Below are positions 14,622 through 15,761 of a DNA stretch of 15,761 nt, one piece after another. The number at the start of each line of letters is the position of its first letter. The first letter of the stretch is position 1. The notes beneath the pieces were generated by a model that worked only from the letters and a program-made list of their open reading frames with translations, made no database searches and was not told the DNA's origin. A program made the translations under genes and the position numbers. Origin of the DNA: SCUN01 sp046598935 (lineage in GTDB: Bacteria > Acidobacteriota > Vicinamibacteria > Vicinamibacterales > SCN-69-37); NCBI GenBank assembly GCA_046598935.1, contig JBKJHW010000089.1, forward strand, positions 1 to 15,761, read 5' to 3'.

Positions 14622-15590
14622 CTAACGCGGCAAGAACGTTTCCGTCTTGTCGCCGGTCATGAACAGAAACAGCCCCGGAATGTTGCCGACGATCCCCAGC
14701 GCGATGAAGAGCACGGAGAGGGCGAAGACCGGCGCGGCGAGCTGCTGGCCGACGCCAACGAAGAGCCAGTCGAACGACCATTGCGCAACGCCCAGGCCCG
14801 CGACCGTCAGCGGCAGCATGATCAATAACAGAATGATCGGAATGAAGGCGAGATAGCTCACGAACGAGACCGTCACGCCCAGGCTGAGGCCAAGGCACCA
14901 CGCCTGCATGATTCTCAGGAACTGCACGCCAATCGAGGCGAATAGAACGGTTGTGACCGGGCCGTGGTGATGCCGGTACTCGAAGAGGGCGTCGATCAGT
15001 TTCTCGATCTTCAGCGTGATCGCGCGAAACGGAATCACGCGAATCATCCGCTTGGCGAGGCGCGCGCTGCGGCGGCTGTAGACGATGCTGAGGGTTGCGG
15101 TGGTGATCATGGCGGCGGTCACGAATACCGCCATGACCCAGAGGCCGCTGGCCAGTTCAGGGTAGAACAGCAGTCCAACGGCCGCCGCGATCAGAAGCGA
15201 CACGATACCAAGCACACGGTCCATGAGGACAGACGCGATGGCCTGCGGCATCGGCACGCCGCCCTCGGCGAGATGCCAGCTGCGCACCGCATCACTGCCG
15301 ATGCTCATCGGAAGAAACGTGCCGACGAACGTGCTCACGAAAAAGATGCGCATCAGCGTGCCAAAAGGTGGCCGTTTGCCCGCGTCAATCGGCGACAGCA
15401 GCCAGATCCAGCGCAGCGCCATCAGCGCGCGATCGGCGAAGACGAGCGCAATAGCCGCGGCCAGCCACGACCAATCGATGCCGGTGAGGGCGGCGACGAC
15501 GTCGCGCGGGTTGGATCGATAGAGGATGTAGGCCGTGAGGCCGAGCGCAAATGTAGCGCGAAGGAGCGTGCCGCGCGACGGCCGTGTCAC
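14622..15590 (-). CDS. UPF0104 / LPG-synthase transmembrane-domain family protein
   Basis: 322 residues from a GTG (15590) that follows the previous TAA with no gap. About eight spans. Family patterns: ALRWIWLLSP (about 57-66), GTFLPMSIGSDAVRSWHL (90-107), and DRVLGIVSLL after it. Members include the flippase part of MprF and the AglD/YbhN proteins, which are linked to moving or modifying lipid-linked molecules. No soluble synthetase domain is present, so aminoacylation of lipid is not expected. The adjacent genes suggest glycolipid transport; this is inference. Confidence 0.85.
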   Translation of the reverse strand: MTRPSRGTLLRATFALGLTAYILYRSNPRDVVAALTGIDWSWLAAAIALVFADRALMALRWIWLLSPIDAGKRPPFGTLMRIFFVSTFVGTFLPMSIGSDAVRSWHLAEGGVPMPQAIASVLMDRVLGIVSLLIAAAVGLLFYPELASGLWVMAVFVTAAMITTATLSIVYSRRSARLAKRMIRVIPFRAITLKIEKLIDALFEYRHHHGPVTTVLFASIGVQFLRIMQAWCLGLSLGVTVSFVSYLAFIPIILLLIMLPLTVAGLGVAQWSFDWLFVGVGQQLAAPVFALSVLFIALGIVGNIPGLFLFMTGDKTETFLPR

Positions 15591-15761
15591 TTATGCGACC
15601 GGGTCGGGCAGCGTCGCGATGTGGCGCGACGGATCTTTCTTGACCTTGCGCGCGCGCCGCAGGAACTGCACGTACGGCACGATCTGCTTCATCGCGCCGA
15701 CGTTGACCTGGCAAGGGCTGAGGCAGGTCGGGCAGACTTCCTTTTTCATCGTCTCGCGCGC
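15591..15761 (-). CDS. C-terminal end of a cysteine-containing protein (5' end outside window)
   Basis: Only the last 56 residues and a TAA are in the window. The frame is open to the right edge. It contains KKEVCPTCLSPCQ, that is, CxxCxxxC, followed by a basic helix FLRRARKVKKDPS and the end LPDPVA. The cysteine group could bind an iron-sulfur cluster, as in the C-terminal regions of radical SAM proteins, or zinc; I cannot tell which. The stop codon abuts the GTG of the UPF0104 gene, so the two share an operon. No family is assigned. Confidence 0.7.
   Translation of the reverse strand, partial: ARETMKKEVCPTCLSPCQVNVGAMKQIVPYVQFLRRARKVKKDPSRHIATLPDPVA

Overview
The window is GC-rich, densely coded bacterial chromosome and looks like core genome, not a mobile island. 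I see no rRNA, tRNA, CRISPR array, phage gene, transposase or plasmid gene. A System I cytochrome c maturation operon with a CcmF-CcmH fusion and a zinc-ribbon CcmI-like protein, class II-type AroA, HYR-SGNH lipoproteins and several palindromic interspersed repeats would fit Acidobacteriota (perhaps Vicinamibacteria). That placement is inference from gene style, not from a marker gene. No gap between genes exceeds about 120 bases.

Region 1 (1-5644, + strand) is a cytochrome c maturation operon: 3' part of a ccmF-ccmH fusion, a membrane zinc-ribbon protein, an uncharacterised anchored periplasmic protein, ccmA, ccmB, ccmC, a CcmD-like small protein and a second small membrane protein. Most neighbours overlap by 1-23 bases, so translation is probably coupled. 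CcmA/B/C/D export and present heme, and CcmF/H ligate it to apocytochrome c. ccmE and ccmG are not in view.

Region 2 (5677-8274, - strand) is aroA-aroK-metallophosphoesterase: two consecutive-pathway shikimate enzymes (EPSP synthase and shikimate kinase) plus a calcineurin-like phosphatase. It converges on region 1 at a 35-bp perfect inverted repeat that carries a terminator-like hairpin for each strand.

Region 3 (8292-10377, + strand) holds an RsbW-like anti-sigma/serine kinase ATPase overlapping an inositol-monophosphatase-family gene, then a separate outer-membrane beta-barrel protein with a strong ribosome binding site.

Region 4 (10496-15761) concerns the envelope: a GT-C-like membrane protein (-), a DedA/VTT membrane protein, a GT2 polyprenyl-phosphate-type glycosyltransferase and an HYR-SGNH lipoprotein (+), then a UPF0104/LPG-synthase-type membrane protein and the C-terminal end of a cysteine-containing protein (-). 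Together they suggest lipid-linked sugar or glycolipid handling, but no substrate can be read from the sequence.

The least ordinary features are three unrelated palindromic repeat elements: one inside the 5' end of ccmA (3109-3136), a nested inverted pair at 5593-5684, and an inverted array of 8-bp tandem units around an AT-rich core at 10385-10497. Two of them supply stop codons or coding ends of genes.
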